The position numbers and the translations under genes are program-made. From contig NZ_SUHQ01000031.1 of NCBI RefSeq assembly GCF_004962245.1, positions 1-64,000 on the forward strand: DNA of 64,000 nucleotides, read 5' to 3'. This document shows, piece by piece, positions 8,185 to 17,710 of this stretch. The DNA comes from Mesorhizobium sp. GTDB taxonomy: Bacteria; Pseudomonadota; Alphaproteobacteria; Rhizobiales; Rhizobiaceae. Numbering within the stretch: position 1 is the stretch's first letter; each line of letters opens with the position of its first letter. The notes below the pieces were generated by a model. The model searched no databases and had not been told where the DNA came from. It saw only the letters and a list, made by a program, of their open reading frames with translations.

Positions 8185-10095
8185 CTAGCTTTGCGGCGGG
8201 GGGATTGCCGCGAGGTGGATCTTGATCCCCTCTTCGCCCACTTCGCCACGCCAGGCGATGCGTTCGGCTGGCTGCCTGGCGCCAAAACTTGGTGAAACCC
8301 AGCCGCCCTGCCCCGGTGCGTCGCCGCCGGCGCGGATGTCGATCGCAGCGTCCGGAAAGCGGATGGTCATCAGCCGCTCATCGCCTCGCAACACCATGAC
8401 CGTGTTTTCGTCCTGGTTGGCGCCGAGACCGGTGGCAAGCTGGAAGACGATTTCGGCCACGCGCCTGCCGCCGAGCAGTTGGTCGGTCACTAAGATGCCG
8501 TCGGCCTGGTGCATCACGGTGCGCTGGTGCACGACGCCGAAGCGGCTTCCGTACCCGTCGTGTCGGGCGCGCAGCTTCCAGTGCGTTCCCGGCTCGCTCT
8601 CAATAAATGTCGCAACCGCCTTGTGCGACCAGTTGAACTCCCCGGCGATGATGCTTTGGCTTTTGCCCTCGATGTTCAGCGTGTTGTGCGCCGGCGTCGA
8701 GCGGAACCAGTCGCGCCAGACGCCCCCCGAACCGTAGAGCCAGGTGCCGGGGTCGATTAGCACCGGCTCGCCATCGATGCACAGGGTGAGCGACAGCGCG
8801 TCGGCATGGCCGTGAGCCGCTATCGAGAGATAGCCGAGCGGGCCGTGGTCGAATGTCAGATCGATGCTGCGGCCATTCATCTCACCGCGCCAGACGGAGA
8901 GTCCGCCTTGCGTGAACGTTTGCAACCCATGCGGCACCGGCGCCGGTTCCGACGGCGTGCCGAAGAAAAGCGCACGAAAATCATCTGGTTCCGCGGCGTT
9001 GCCCGGCATCCGTAGAAAGCCATGGATGGCGGCGGCGACGGATTGGACATAGCCCGGCTCGTCTCCTAGCGTCAGCACGCGACCTTCATCGTTGTCGCCA
9101 AAGCTGGCAGCTTTCGGTGGGAGCCAGCCGACGAAATTGGCGAATGCAGCCAGCCGCGCTTCGACGGGCGAGGGAAAAGGCGTTCCGGCCTGGCGAGCTG
9201 CAGCAGCGCATAGCAAGATGAGTTCGGCCGTGAAGGCCGCGTATGTCGGGGTCTGCTCGGCGCCGGTACCATCGGCAAGAATCTGCTTGTGCGCCTCAGC
9301 CAGTAGGGCGTTGCGGACAGCGCCGGATTCGGCCCCTAACGCCAGGCAGATCAGATACTCGCCAGCCAGTTCTGCGACGAGATGGTTGTTGGCGGAGGAG
9401 AACCGGGAGGGGAACCGCGGCAGCCAATAGGCGCTTGCCGCCAGTATTTCACCCACTTGCTGCCGGGTCGCCGCGCCGAGTCGGTCGCCGACGAGGTCCA
9501 TGGTGACAATCAGGCTGATGGCTCGCAGCGCTACTTCGATGCCAGAAGCCCAGCCAACCCCACGAAACGGCGGGTTGGCGCAATGCCAACTGTCGATCGC
9601 CGCCTCGATGGCCATTCGGGACTGATCGTCACCGGCGAGAAGCAGGTGAGCGGCAAGCGGCGGCAACTGCTGCAGCCGATTGATCTCCCAAACATATTTT
9701 ACATCGCCACGGTCGCCGCGATGGCGAAAATCGATGTCGAAAGTATAGGTCTCGGGACCCGGCCAAAGCCTGCCGGTCACCGGATCAAGGCGCCAAAGCT
9801 CGGGAGGAAACAGCCGATCGGGTTCGCGTCGTGGCCATATCCGCCCAAGTGCGGAAAACTGGCCCCCAAGCGTGTCTTGCGCCGCCACCGCTATGGCTTG
9901 CCGTTGTGCCGGTGTCGTAGCCAGCGCGGCATCGCGCAATTCACGCAGCACCGGATGCAACTGAGGTGAAGCATAGCGCTCCCAGCCACCGTCGCGACGG
10001 CGTGAGGCGATCCTTCGACGCTGTTCGCCCAGCCGGTGCAACACCTCGGCCGGCTCCATGCTGCGCAACCGGTTGATGTACCAGCCGATTCTCAT
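8185..10095 (-). CDS. Heparinase II/III family polysaccharide lyase-like protein
   Basis: A 636-residue protein of the heparinase II/III family. The N-terminal part (about 1-310) is the alpha-helical toroid region, with RFSSANNHLVAELAGEYL at about residue 245. The C-terminal beta domain contains the family sequence AHGHADALSLTLCIDGEP followed by LIDPGTWLYG, with the histidines used in catalysis. Members cleave uronate-containing polysaccharides by beta-elimination, which fits a cluster able to make ManNAcA. No signal peptide is obvious, so localisation is uncertain. ATG 10095 has GGAG six bases upstream; the longer reading would cross the divergent promoter region of the GH5 gene. A 238-base gap separates it from the downstream hydroxylase gene. 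Confidence 0.88.
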   Translation of the reverse strand: MRIGWYINRLRSMEPAEVLHRLGEQRRRIASRRRDGGWERYASPQLHPVLRELRDAALATTPAQRQAIAVAAQDTLGGQFSALGRIWPRREPDRLFPPELWRLDPVTGRLWPGPETYTFDIDFRHRGDRGDVKYVWEINRLQQLPPLAAHLLLAGDDQSRMAIEAAIDSWHCANPPFRGVGWASGIEVALRAISLIVTMDLVGDRLGAATRQQVGEILAASAYWLPRFPSRFSSANNHLVAELAGEYLICLALGAESGAVRNALLAEAHKQILADGTGAEQTPTYAAFTAELILLCAAAARQAGTPFPSPVEARLAAFANFVGWLPPKAASFGDNDEGRVLTLGDEPGYVQSVAAAIHGFLRMPGNAAEPDDFRALFFGTPSEPAPVPHGLQTFTQGGLSVWRGEMNGRSIDLTFDHGPLGYLSIAAHGHADALSLTLCIDGEPVLIDPGTWLYGSGGVWRDWFRSTPAHNTLNIEGKSQSIIAGEFNWSHKAVATFIESEPGTHWKLRARHDGYGSRFGVVHQRTVMHQADGILVTDQLLGGRRVAEIVFQLATGLGANQDENTVMVLRGDERLMTIRFPDAAIDIRAGGDAPGQGGWVSPSFGARQPAERIAWRGEVGEEGIKIHLAAIPPPQS

Positions 10096-10210
10096 ACGCA
10101 CTCCGCCAAGGTTTCGATTCTTATATACCATGCTGTCGAATAGCCGCGCGGCGGCAATCCTCTTTTCCGTTCCTCCGGTTAATATCTTCGGCATGATACG
10201 GAGACTGGCG

Positions 10211-11452
10211 ATGAGAAGGATGGCGTGTGTTGCGGCGTGGGTGCTCGGCATGGCGGTAGCCGCCAGCGCTGCGCCCATCCCGCTCCAGCGCGGCGTTGGC
10301 GTGCATGAATGGCTCAACTGGTCGCCGGTGGAGGACGATGGATCCTACAGTTGGCCGCCCTACCGCAGCGAGAAGGAGTGGCGATCCGGACACAGGCCGC
10401 TCACCGATTGGCCGGGTGGCGACGAGTTTGCGCGCATCAGGTCGATGGGCTTCGATTTCGTCCGGCTGAGCGTCGACCCCGGCCCGTTGCTTGCCAGCGA
10501 TGGCACCAAACGGCAGCAGGCGCTCGACATACTTGCTGCTGCGGTCGAGCGTGTGACGTCGGCCGGCCTGAAGGTGGTCTTCGACCTGCACGGCGTCACC
10601 CAGGTTCCGGCCTATGGCATGGAGATGATCTATGACGGTGCCGACAGCGAGGGCGTTGCCCGCTATCGCGAAATGGTTGTGGCGGTCGCCACCATGCTGG
10701 TCAAGGTCGGCACCGACAAGGTAGCCATCGAACCCTATAACGAGCCGGCATACTACCCCTGCGATTCGAGCGGGAGCGATGACTGGCAGCGGATCATGGC
10801 AGGCACGGTTCGCGATATTCGCGCAGTCAGCAGCGAGCTCACCATCGTTGCAACGGGCGCCTGTGGCGGCAGCATTGCCGGACTGGTCAATCTCACCCCG
10901 GGCTTTGACGATCCGAACCTCTACTACAGCTTCCATATGTATGAGCCGCACAGTTTCACGCATCAGCGGCCCGACGGGACAGACACCTTCGCCTCGGGCC
11001 TTCCCTGGCCAGCCGACAGCAGCACGCCTCAGGTGGTGACCGAAACCCTTAAGGCGCAGATGGATGCCGCCGGCTTGAGCCCGGTCGAGCAGATGATGAA
11101 CATGGTCGCGGCGCGTGAAGCAATCGCCCGATATTTCGAGCGGAATTGGGGCCCGAGCCAACTCGAGGCGAGCTTCCGTCAGGCGGTCGACTGGGCCGAG
11201 GCCCATGGCATCCCAAGCCGGCGGCTCTTCATGGGCGAATTCGGCGTCATCCTCATGTCCGCGGACGGCCGCATGGGCGCGTTCGACGCTGACCGTCTGC
11301 GTTATCTTACGGCGGTGCGCCAGCAGGCGGAACGCTTCGCGATCCCATGGTCCGTCTGGGAATTCTCCAATCCCTACGGAATGACCGTCATCCAGCCCGA
11401 TGGGCCTGCGGTCCCAGACTCGGAGATGTTGCAGGCACTGGGCCTGCCATAG
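10211..11452 (+). CDS. Secreted glycoside hydrolase family 5 (cellulase-like)
   Basis: A 413-residue GH5 hydrolase. The N-terminus (MRRMACVAAWVLGMAVAASA) is a typical signal peptide, cleaved around residues 20-22, so it acts in the periplasm or outside. The catalytic acid/base is Glu178 in EPYNEPAYYP and the nucleophile is Glu343 in FMGEFGVI; the strand-4 NEP motif is intact. GH5 enzymes cut beta-linked glucans or mannans. In exopolysaccharide clusters they usually trim or release the polymer rather than feed the cell. ATG 10211 was preferred to earlier starts because it begins the signal peptide and has CGGAGA about six bases upstream. It is transcribed divergently from the heparinase-like gene. 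Confidence 0.9.
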   Translation: MRRMACVAAWVLGMAVAASAAPIPLQRGVGVHEWLNWSPVEDDGSYSWPPYRSEKEWRSGHRPLTDWPGGDEFARIRSMGFDFVRLSVDPGPLLASDGTKRQQALDILAAAVERVTSAGLKVVFDLHGVTQVPAYGMEMIYDGADSEGVARYREMVVAVATMLVKVGTDKVAIEPYNEPAYYPCDSSGSDDWQRIMAGTVRDIRAVSSELTIVATGACGGSIAGLVNLTPGFDDPNLYYSFHMYEPHSFTHQRPDGTDTFASGLPWPADSSTPQVVTETLKAQMDAAGLSPVEQMMNMVAAREAIARYFERNWGPSQLEASFRQAVDWAEAHGIPSRRLFMGEFGVILMSADGRMGAFDADRLRYLTAVRQQAERFAIPWSVWEFSNPYGMTVIQPDGPAVPDSEMLQALGLP

Positions 11453-11529
11453 CTGCTCGATTGTCGCGCCCGACCCGCAGCTGCTCGTCATGGGCTCACT
11501 TGCCAGTCAAGCGCAAGCTCAGGACAGCG

Positions 11530-12648
11530 TCAGCGCCTGACCGGTTGAGCCTCTAACGCGACCGACCTCCAGACGTCACAGATCGCGCCGACAAACGGTG
11601 CGAGCTCAAGCCGTTCCCGATGCACGGCCATCGCGGCAGCACCAAGCCTGGCCCTCAGTGTCGGATCTTCGACCAGCCGTGTCAGCGCCTCGGTCAACGC
11701 CGCAACATCGCCGGGTGGTACCAGCAACCCGGATTGCTCGTGGGTGATGATATCCTCCACCGCGCCGACAGGCGTCGTCACAACCGCGAGGCCCGCGGCC
11801 ATCCCTTCGATGACCGAGACCGGCAGGTTCTCGGCAAAGGAGGGAAGCACCAGAATATCCGCCGAAGCGATCAGCGACGCGACCTCATCGGGGCCGACCC
11901 AGCCTGGAAAGGTAACGCGGTCGGCAAGGCCCAGTTCGGACGATCTCATCCGTGCCGCCTCGACTTCGCCATCCCCAGCGATCGTGGCGCGCCAATTCTC
12001 GATGGGCTTCATGCGGTGCAGCGCATCCATCAATTGCGGTACGCCCTTGCGGTCGCCGATGCGGCCGAGGAACAGGATATGCACATGATCGCCGCCGCCG
12101 ACATGCGCCAAGGAGGGAACCGCCGTGGCATTGGGAACGATGACAATATTGCCGGCTCCCCCCGGTGCCCGGCTGGCGACGAAGTCGCGCCAAAGCCCGC
12201 CCAAGACGATCACCCGAGCGGCACGCTCGAACAAAGCTTCGATGCGGCGGCTCATGAAACTACGATCATCTTTCCAGAATGTCTGATACTGCGCCCCGTG
12301 CAAATGCAGGACATAGGGTATCGACAGCAGCCGGGCGCAGGCGGCGATCACCATCTTGCGATAGGTACTGGCGGAGACCGATATATTGATGTGAATGACA
12401 TCAGCGCGTCTCGCAAAACGCGCCGCGAGCATCCGCAAGCAAAAGCCAAACATGTAGAAGATCGAAAGCCCAACATGCCCTGGACCGCGGCTGGCGAGAA
12501 AGCGTACATCGATGTCGGCGATCTCTTGCCGTTCGAACTCCTGCTTCAACGCCCCCATGATGCGGTCGATGCCTCCCTGCCCCGAAACACCCGAGGGCGT
12601 CGCGACAAGGACGTGCACTTTTCGATTGTGGGCCGGACGCTGCAACAT
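11530..12648 (-). CDS. Glycosyltransferase family 4 protein
   Basis: A 372-residue GT-B-fold glycosyltransferase of family GT4. The N-terminal acceptor lobe includes SGVSGQGGIDRIMGAL, and the C-terminal Glycos_transf_1 lobe has ILFLGRIGDRKGV and the nucleotide-sugar-binding E-x7-E motif in FAENLPVSVIEGMAAG. It is cytoplasmic and should add one sugar to the lipid-linked repeat unit; donor and linkage are not readable. A TTG further upstream extends the reading frame, but ATG 12648 with AAGGAA just upstream begins with a normal N-terminus. It is convergent with the GH5 gene and divergent from the flippase gene. Confidence 0.88.
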   Translation of the reverse strand: MLQRPAHNRKVHVLVATPSGVSGQGGIDRIMGALKQEFERQEIADIDVRFLASRGPGHVGLSIFYMFGFCLRMLAARFARRADVIHINISVSASTYRKMVIAACARLLSIPYVLHLHGAQYQTFWKDDRSFMSRRIEALFERAARVIVLGGLWRDFVASRAPGGAGNIVIVPNATAVPSLAHVGGGDHVHILFLGRIGDRKGVPQLMDALHRMKPIENWRATIAGDGEVEAARMRSSELGLADRVTFPGWVGPDEVASLIASADILVLPSFAENLPVSVIEGMAAGLAVVTTPVGAVEDIITHEQSGLLVPPGDVAALTEALTRLVEDPTLRARLGAAAMAVHRERLELAPFVGAICDVWRSVALEAQPVRR

Positions 12649-12801
12649 GATTCCTTTTTTCGGAACTACAAGCAAAGGTTTCAAATAAGGTTTACGACGA
12701 ATCCGTTAGTTCAAACTGAATCTGTTCACCCTTTGCCGTCATCGCGCTGGATTTTCCGCCGGTCGACGGTTAGTCGAAGGTGAATTTTCCGGGGACAATC
12801 C

Positions 12802-14241
12802 TTGCTGCTCCGCTCCACGCTCATCTATGCCCCGGCGATCCTGCTGACGCGAATCTCCGCGCTGCTCCTGCTGGTGATCGTGACGCGGTTGATCGACCAG
12901 ACCGAGTATGGCCTGCTGACCCTGGTGGTGACCGTAGGCGAAATGACCGACATCGCCGTCACCAACTGGCTGCGCATCGCCTTGCTCAGGCTTGGCGGCA
13001 AAGGCGATATCAGCCGCGGCAGCCTGATACTGGCCGGACAGGTGTTGCTTGCCAGCACGGCACTGGCGCTGATTGTATCCGTGGTCGCCTCGGCAGTGAT
13101 CGTGCCGGAGCGCTGGGTCGAGTTCGCGATCGCCGTCTGCGGCTACCTGATCGCCGGTTCCATCGGCCGCTTCGCGTTGACGGTGCTGCAGATGCAGCAG
13201 CGCCATTCGGTCTATTCGATGCTCGAATTCCTGCGCGCCCTGCTGCAGCTCGCGCTGCCGATCGGCGCCATCGTCCTGTTTCAGGATTCGTTCCTGACGG
13301 TATCGCTCGGCTCGAGCCTCGGCGTGCTGATCGCAGGCATCGTGGCGGGCGTCATGGCATCCCGGCGCGTCGTTGCCGGTCCGCCACGCTTCACCCAGAA
13401 GGATTTCTTCGTCCTTGGCGTGCCCCTGGTCATCATGGCGCTGGTAGGCTTCGGCCTCCACAGCGCGGAGCGTGTGTTCCTCAAGATCTATTACGATGCC
13501 GGTGCCGTGGCGATCTTCGCCGCGGCTTATGCGCTGGCCCGCCAGCCGATCGATATGGTCGCCAATTCCATCAATATGGGCGCCTTTCCCGAAGTGGTCA
13601 GCCGGTTCGACGAGGAGGGGCCCGCGGCATCGGGCCGGCTGCTGTCGCAATTGATGGCCTTGATGGTCCGCCTTTGCCTGCCGGTTGCGGCGATGCTGGT
13701 CGCACTCAGCAGCGACATCACGCAGTTCCTGCTGCCCTCCGAATATCACGGCCGCTTCGGCCTGCTCTTTCCGATCATCGCCTTCAGCGTGCTGAGTGCA
13801 AACCTCGCGAGCTTCGTCTATGGCACCGTGGTGCACGCGCACAAGCGGCCGTGGCTGCTGATCATCGCCAATTCCTTCGGCTCGGTGGCGACAATCGCAC
13901 TGTCGGTGCTGTTGATCCCTCCGATGGCGGAGGTCGGCGCTGCTTTGGCGCTGGCGGGTGGATCGCTGGCGGGCCTGATAGCCTGCATCATCATCAGCGA
14001 GCGGCTCACACCCGTGCCGGTGCCATGGCGCGACATCGGCGTTTCGATCGTCATCTCGCTCGGCACGGGACTAGCTGCCAGCCTTGCCAGCGCTGTACTC
14101 GGCGATGTGCCGGCCATCTTCTCGCTCGTCGCGGGCGGCACCGCTGGCGCAGCGGTTTTCTTCGGGCTGACCTGGCTGTTCTACCCTGCCGCGGCGATGC
14201 AATTCGTAGCCAAGCTGAGGGCGCGGCTACGGATCGCATAG
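12802..14241 (+). CDS. Wzx-type polysaccharide flippase (MOP superfamily)
   Basis: A 479-residue very hydrophobic protein with about 12-14 predicted transmembrane helices and the layout of polysaccharide biosynthesis/export proteins of the MOP superfamily. The first helices read LIYAPAILLTRISALLLLVIVTRL (quoted in part) followed by the typical TEYGLLTLVVTVGE. It should flip the undecaprenyl-linked repeat unit across the inner membrane. The reading starts at a TTG (12802), supported by GGGGA seven bases upstream; no in-frame ATG precedes it. It is divergent from a GT4 gene across 153 bases and convergent with the WecG-like gene. Confidence 0.87.
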   Translation: MLLRSTLIYAPAILLTRISALLLLVIVTRLIDQTEYGLLTLVVTVGEMTDIAVTNWLRIALLRLGGKGDISRGSLILAGQVLLASTALALIVSVVASAVIVPERWVEFAIAVCGYLIAGSIGRFALTVLQMQQRHSVYSMLEFLRALLQLALPIGAIVLFQDSFLTVSLGSSLGVLIAGIVAGVMASRRVVAGPPRFTQKDFFVLGVPLVIMALVGFGLHSAERVFLKIYYDAGAVAIFAAAYALARQPIDMVANSINMGAFPEVVSRFDEEGPAASGRLLSQLMALMVRLCLPVAAMLVALSSDITQFLLPSEYHGRFGLLFPIIAFSVLSANLASFVYGTVVHAHKRPWLLIIANSFGSVATIALSVLLIPPMAEVGAALALAGGSLAGLIACIIISERLTPVPVPWRDIGVSIVISLGTGLAASLASAVLGDVPAIFSLVAGGTAGAAVFFGLTWLFYPAAAMQFVAKLRARLRIA

Positions 14242-14272
14242 ACCCGCGATGGCATCTTGAGTTTGCCGTGTC

Positions 14273-14299
14273 GAAGTCCTGGAAAGCAGTTCCGACTTC
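14273..14299. terminator. Candidate bidirectional terminator hairpin
   Basis: Arms GAAGTC (14273-14278) and GACTTC (14294-14299), with inner GGAA/TTCC pairs and a small bulge, form a stem in the 110-base gap between the convergent flippase and WecG-like genes. No T run follows, so the call rests on position and pairing only. Confidence 0.35.
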
Positions 14300-14351
14300 A
14301 GCCCGATGCCGGAGCCCAGGGCCGGCCCCCTGTCTGTGGGGTAGCCGCTGC

Positions 14352-15155
14352 TTATAGATCGACCTTTCGGCGCCCGCGACGGTCCCAGAACTCGCGGCAC
14401 AGCAGCGCTGCATAAGCAGTGTTGGTATCGTAGTAGCGGCGCCACAAGCGTCGCGGCTCCTGTGCCACGCGAAACAACCATTCCAGACCGGCCGCCTGAA
14501 CCAGTTTCGGCGCCCGGGCAACCTTGCCGCCATAGACATCGAAACTACCGCCCACGCCCATGACAAAACTCGGAGTGAGTTCGTCACGATAGCGCTTGAG
14601 AAAGCGCTCCTTGCGCGGCGTTGGCATCGCCACCAACAGGCAGTCGGCGCCCGAGGCGTTGATCTCCTCGACGATTCCGGCCTCGTCTTCCGGCTTGAAA
14701 TAGCCATTGCGCATGCCGGCGACCACCAGGCTCGGATGATCCTTGGCAAGTCGACCTTTCACCGCATCGAGAACGTGCTGTTCGGCGCCCAGGAGGAAGG
14801 GCCTGTAGCCGCGCGTCGCGCACAGGCTCAGCAGATTGATCATGATGTCGACGCCAGCCACCCGCTCCGGCAGCGCGACGCCGCAAAGGCGCGCACCCCA
14901 AAGCACACCTTTGCCGTCGACGTTGATCACATCCGCTGTCGCAACGTCCTCCCGCAGCTCGGTATTGTTGCGCATGTTCACAAGCTTGGCGACATTCACG
15001 ACCACATGATGCAGCGGCCGTCGCAGCGTCATCGCCTCATCGGCGATGGCCAGCGTCTCGGCCATGGTCAGCGCATGGATCGGCGCGCCAAGGAACTCCC
15101 GGCGCCGTGACGCCAACAGGCGATGCTGCGCCCATGCCGGGTCGTGCGCGTTCAT
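14352..15155 (-). CDS. WecG/TagA/CpsF family glycosyltransferase
   Basis: A 267-residue protein of the WecG/TagA/CpsF family (GT26). Recognisable family segments include HHVVVNVAKLVNMRNN, DVINVDGKGVLWGARL and the PRKERFLKRYRDELTP region, where TPRKE-type sequence is diagnostic. Members transfer ManNAc or ManNAcA (or a similar sugar) to a lipid-linked GlcNAc at the membrane surface. That matches the neighbours, which make UDP-ManNAc and UDP-ManNAcA. ATG 15155 overlaps the wecC stop (ATGA at 15152-15155) and has AGGAGG five bases upstream, so a longer start is unlikely. It is the third gene of wecB-wecC-wecG. Confidence 0.9.
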   Translation of the reverse strand: MNAHDPAWAQHRLLASRRREFLGAPIHALTMAETLAIADEAMTLRRPLHHVVVNVAKLVNMRNNTELREDVATADVINVDGKGVLWGARLCGVALPERVAGVDIMINLLSLCATRGYRPFLLGAEQHVLDAVKGRLAKDHPSLVVAGMRNGYFKPEDEAGIVEEINASGADCLLVAMPTPRKERFLKRYRDELTPSFVMGVGGSFDVYGGKVARAPKLVQAAGLEWLFRVAQEPRRLWRRYYDTNTAYAALLCREFWDRRGRRKVDL

Positions 15156-16489
15156 GCCGCCTCCTCTGCACTTGCGGAAAGTGCCAGGTGTTCGATTTCC
15201 GATTTCTTGCCTTCGATGCGGGCGTCGGGCTTGCGTGCCTTGCGCCAGGTCCACAAACCCCTTGTGTCGATGAGCTTCTTGTCCTTGAGCGCCTCGGGAT
15301 CAATCAGATTGAACTGCCGATGGTCGACCAGCAGGACGACGATATCGCACTTGTCGATGGCGGAAAGTGCATCGGTGAAGATGATGCCCTTGCCCTCGAG
15401 CTCATGCGGCAGTGTGTGTGTGTTGGGTTCAGCCGCGATGATCTTCAGGTTGGGGATATCGGACAAGAGCTTCACCACCTCGACAGCCGGGCTCTCGCGC
15501 ATATCGTCGATATTGGCTTTGAAGCTGAGGCCAAGACAAGCGATCGCCTGCTTGCGGGAAGGGTCGAGCAAGGCTTGGATATCCCTGACCACCGACAAGG
15601 GACGCTCGGAATTGATCCGGCGTGCCGAAGCCATCAGCCGCGTGCTGTTAGGCGCGGCGTCGATGATGAAATACGGATCGACCGCAATGCAGTGGCCGCC
15701 GACGCCCGGGCTCGGTTGAAGGATGTTCACGCGGGGATGCCGGTTAGCGAGATCGATCACCTCCCAGACGTTGAGCGACAGGTCCTGGCACACTGCCGCA
15801 AGCTCGTTGGCGAAGGCGATATTGACGTCGCGGAACGCGTTCTCGGTCAGCTTCACCAGTTCGGCGCTTTCGGCCTGGGTCATAAACAGGTCGCCGGTAA
15901 CGAAAGTTGAATAGAGTGCCGCGGTCCGTTCCGACGACTTGCGCGACAGTCCGCCGATCGAGCGATCGTTGTTGATCAGCTCGGTCAGGACCTTTCCCGG
16001 CAACACGCGCTCTGGCGAATAGGCGACCAGGATGTCGGCCTCTTCGCCATGCGTGACAGGAAATTTGAGATCCGGCCGCAACTCGGCAAGCAGTCCCGTC
16101 ATGATGCGCGTCGTGCCGACTGGCGATGTCGATTCCAGCACAACAAGGTCTCCCCGCTTCAGCACGGAAGCGATGCTTCGTGCCGCCGCGAGCACGTAGC
16201 TCACATCCGGCTTGTGGTCGTCGGTCATCGGGGTCGGCACGGCGATGACATAGGCATCCGCCGGCTGCGGCGTGCTGAACGCCTTGAGCTTGCCGTTGGC
16301 TACAACCTTCTGGATCAAACCATCAAGGTCCGGCTCGACGATGTGGATTTCGCCGCGATTGACCTTCTCGACCACCGACTCGTTGACATCGACGCCAATG
16401 ACGTCGAGCCCGCGGCTGGCGAAAATGGCACAGGTCGGCAGTCCGATGTAGCCCATGCCGATAACGGAAACGGTCTTGATCTCAGCCAT
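15152..16489 (-). CDS. wecC: UDP-N-acetyl-D-mannosamine dehydrogenase
   Basis: A 445-residue nucleotide-sugar dehydrogenase that oxidises UDP-ManNAc to UDP-ManNAcA with two NAD+. The N-terminal Rossmann motif is VSVIGMGYIGLPTCA (residues 7-21). The catalytic lysine lies in ELVKLTENAFRD (Lys213), and the catalytic cysteine is Cys267 in GVGGHCIAVDPYFI. The pairing with an epimerase gene and a WecG transferase gene supports ManNAc rather than glucose or GlcNAc as substrate. The start overlaps the end of wecB by eight bases (16482-16489), so translation is coupled. Family identity is certain; the exact sugar is inferred from context. Confidence 0.92.
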   Translation of the reverse strand: MAEIKTVSVIGMGYIGLPTCAIFASRGLDVIGVDVNESVVEKVNRGEIHIVEPDLDGLIQKVVANGKLKAFSTPQPADAYVIAVPTPMTDDHKPDVSYVLAAARSIASVLKRGDLVVLESTSPVGTTRIMTGLLAELRPDLKFPVTHGEEADILVAYSPERVLPGKVLTELINNDRSIGGLSRKSSERTAALYSTFVTGDLFMTQAESAELVKLTENAFRDVNIAFANELAAVCQDLSLNVWEVIDLANRHPRVNILQPSPGVGGHCIAVDPYFIIDAAPNSTRLMASARRINSERPLSVVRDIQALLDPSRKQAIACLGLSFKANIDDMRESPAVEVVKLLSDIPNLKIIAAEPNTHTLPHELEGKGIIFTDALSAIDKCDIVVLLVDHRQFNLIDPEALKDKKLIDTRGLWTWRKARKPDARIEGKKSEIEHLALSASAEEAA

Positions 16490-17636
16490 GATGCAGCAGT
16501 TCCTCAACGATCCGGTTACCGGCCCGGCCATCGCCATATGGGTTGTGTCGTTCCGCCATGCCGCGGTAGGCAGCCTGATCGTCGAGCAGGCTGTTGGCAT
16601 TGGACAGGATTTTTTCGATATCGGTGCCGACGAGACGGGCGGTACCCGCCGCGACCCCCTCGGGTCGCTCGGTATTCTCGCGCATCACCAGCACCGGCTT
16701 GCCGAGCGAAGGCGCTTCTTCCTGCACGCCGCCGCTGTCGGTCAGCACCAGATAGCTCTGCTTCTGCAGGAACAGGAACGGCAGATAGTCCTGCGGGTCG
16801 ACCAGATGGATGTTGGGCACGCCCCCTAGTTCTTCGTTGACCACCGAACGCACATTCGGGTTGGGATGGACGGGATAGACGATCTGCACGTCCCCGCGCT
16901 CCGCCAGTCTCTTCAGCGCCGCACAAATACGGTGGATGCCGCCGTCGAAGTTCTCACGGCGATGACCGGTGACGAGGATCATTTTCTTGGCGGGGTCGAG
17001 AAAGGGGAAATGGGCGGCGAGCTTCGCGTTCATCAACTTGTCGGCGTCGATCGCGCCGGAAAAATGCAACAGCGTGTCGATCACCGTATTGCCGGTCACG
17101 AAGATGGTATTCGCAGCCTTTCCTTCGGCGATGAGATTGTCGCGCGCCTGGATGGTCGGCGCAAAATGCCAGGTAGCGATATCGCCGGCAATCTTGCGGT
17201 TCAACTCCTCCGGAAAGGGAGAGTTGATATCATGGCTGCGCAATCCTGCCTCGATATGGGCGACCGGAATGCGCCTGTAGAAGGCAGCCAGGGCCGCAGT
17301 CATCGCCGTGGTCGTGTCGCCTTGCACGAGGACGATATCGGGCTTCGCCCTCTCCAGCACTTCGGCCATGCCCAGGAGCACGCGCGAGGTCACGTCGAAC
17401 AACGTCTGGCCAGGTTGCATGACGTTGAGATCGTGATGCACCGGCAGGCCAGTCAGTTCGACGACCTGATCGACCATCTCGCGGTGCTGGCCTGTAATGC
17501 ATGTTTCGGTAACAAACCCTGGATGGGCAAGCGCGGCACGCACCACCGGAAAGCATTTGAGCGCCTCAGGCCTCGTGCCGAACACGATCAGCAATTTTTG
17601 CCTGAACGGCAGTTTAGGACGTGAAAGGACGTTCAT
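16482..17636 (-). CDS. wecB: UDP-N-acetylglucosamine 2-epimerase (non-hydrolysing)
   Basis: A 384-residue GT-B-fold epimerase converting UDP-GlcNAc to UDP-ManNAc in the cytoplasm. Diagnostic segments are LIVFGTRPEALKCFPV near the N-terminus, VQGDTTTAMTAALAAFY, HIEAGLRS, VTGHRRENFDGG and TDSGGVQEEAPSLGKPVL. Length matches the family (about 375-390). It is the first gene of wecB-wecC-wecG, which would supply and then transfer ManNAcA. Its promoter must lie in the 210-base gap shared with the divergent gene at 17847, which carries the nine-base tandem repeat at 17682. Confidence 0.95.
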   Translation of the reverse strand: MNVLSRPKLPFRQKLLIVFGTRPEALKCFPVVRAALAHPGFVTETCITGQHREMVDQVVELTGLPVHHDLNVMQPGQTLFDVTSRVLLGMAEVLERAKPDIVLVQGDTTTAMTAALAAFYRRIPVAHIEAGLRSHDINSPFPEELNRKIAGDIATWHFAPTIQARDNLIAEGKAANTIFVTGNTVIDTLLHFSGAIDADKLMNAKLAAHFPFLDPAKKMILVTGHRRENFDGGIHRICAALKRLAERGDVQIVYPVHPNPNVRSVVNEELGGVPNIHLVDPQDYLPFLFLQKQSYLVLTDSGGVQEEAPSLGKPVLVMRENTERPEGVAAGTARLVGTDIEKILSNANSLLDDQAAYRGMAERHNPYGDGRAGNRIVEELLHHG

Positions 17637-17681
17637 TGCTGATCCTGGTCGCCAGAAGGCATCGCGACCTGCTGATTATTC

Positions 17682-17710
17682 GCTACAATAGCTACAATAG
17701 CTACAATAGC
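17682..17710. repeat. Nine-base tandem repeat, 3.2 copies, in a divergent promoter region
   Basis: GCTACAATA occurs three times head to tail (17682-17690, 17691-17699, 17700-17708), followed by GC. Read on the plus strand each unit contains TACAAT, a five-of-six match to a -10 hexamer, at 17684, 17693 and 17702. It lies between wecB (minus) and the propeller-protein gene (plus). Copy-number change by slippage would move or duplicate the -10 element; this is an inference. Confidence 0.8.

Noticed and set aside
10058..10210. Upstream extension of the GH5 gene
   Set aside because: It would overlap the start of the divergent heparinase-like gene and place 51 residues before a clear signal peptide.
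17682..17710. CRISPR array
   Set aside because: The repeat unit is nine bases, directly tandem without spacers, and no cas genes are present.
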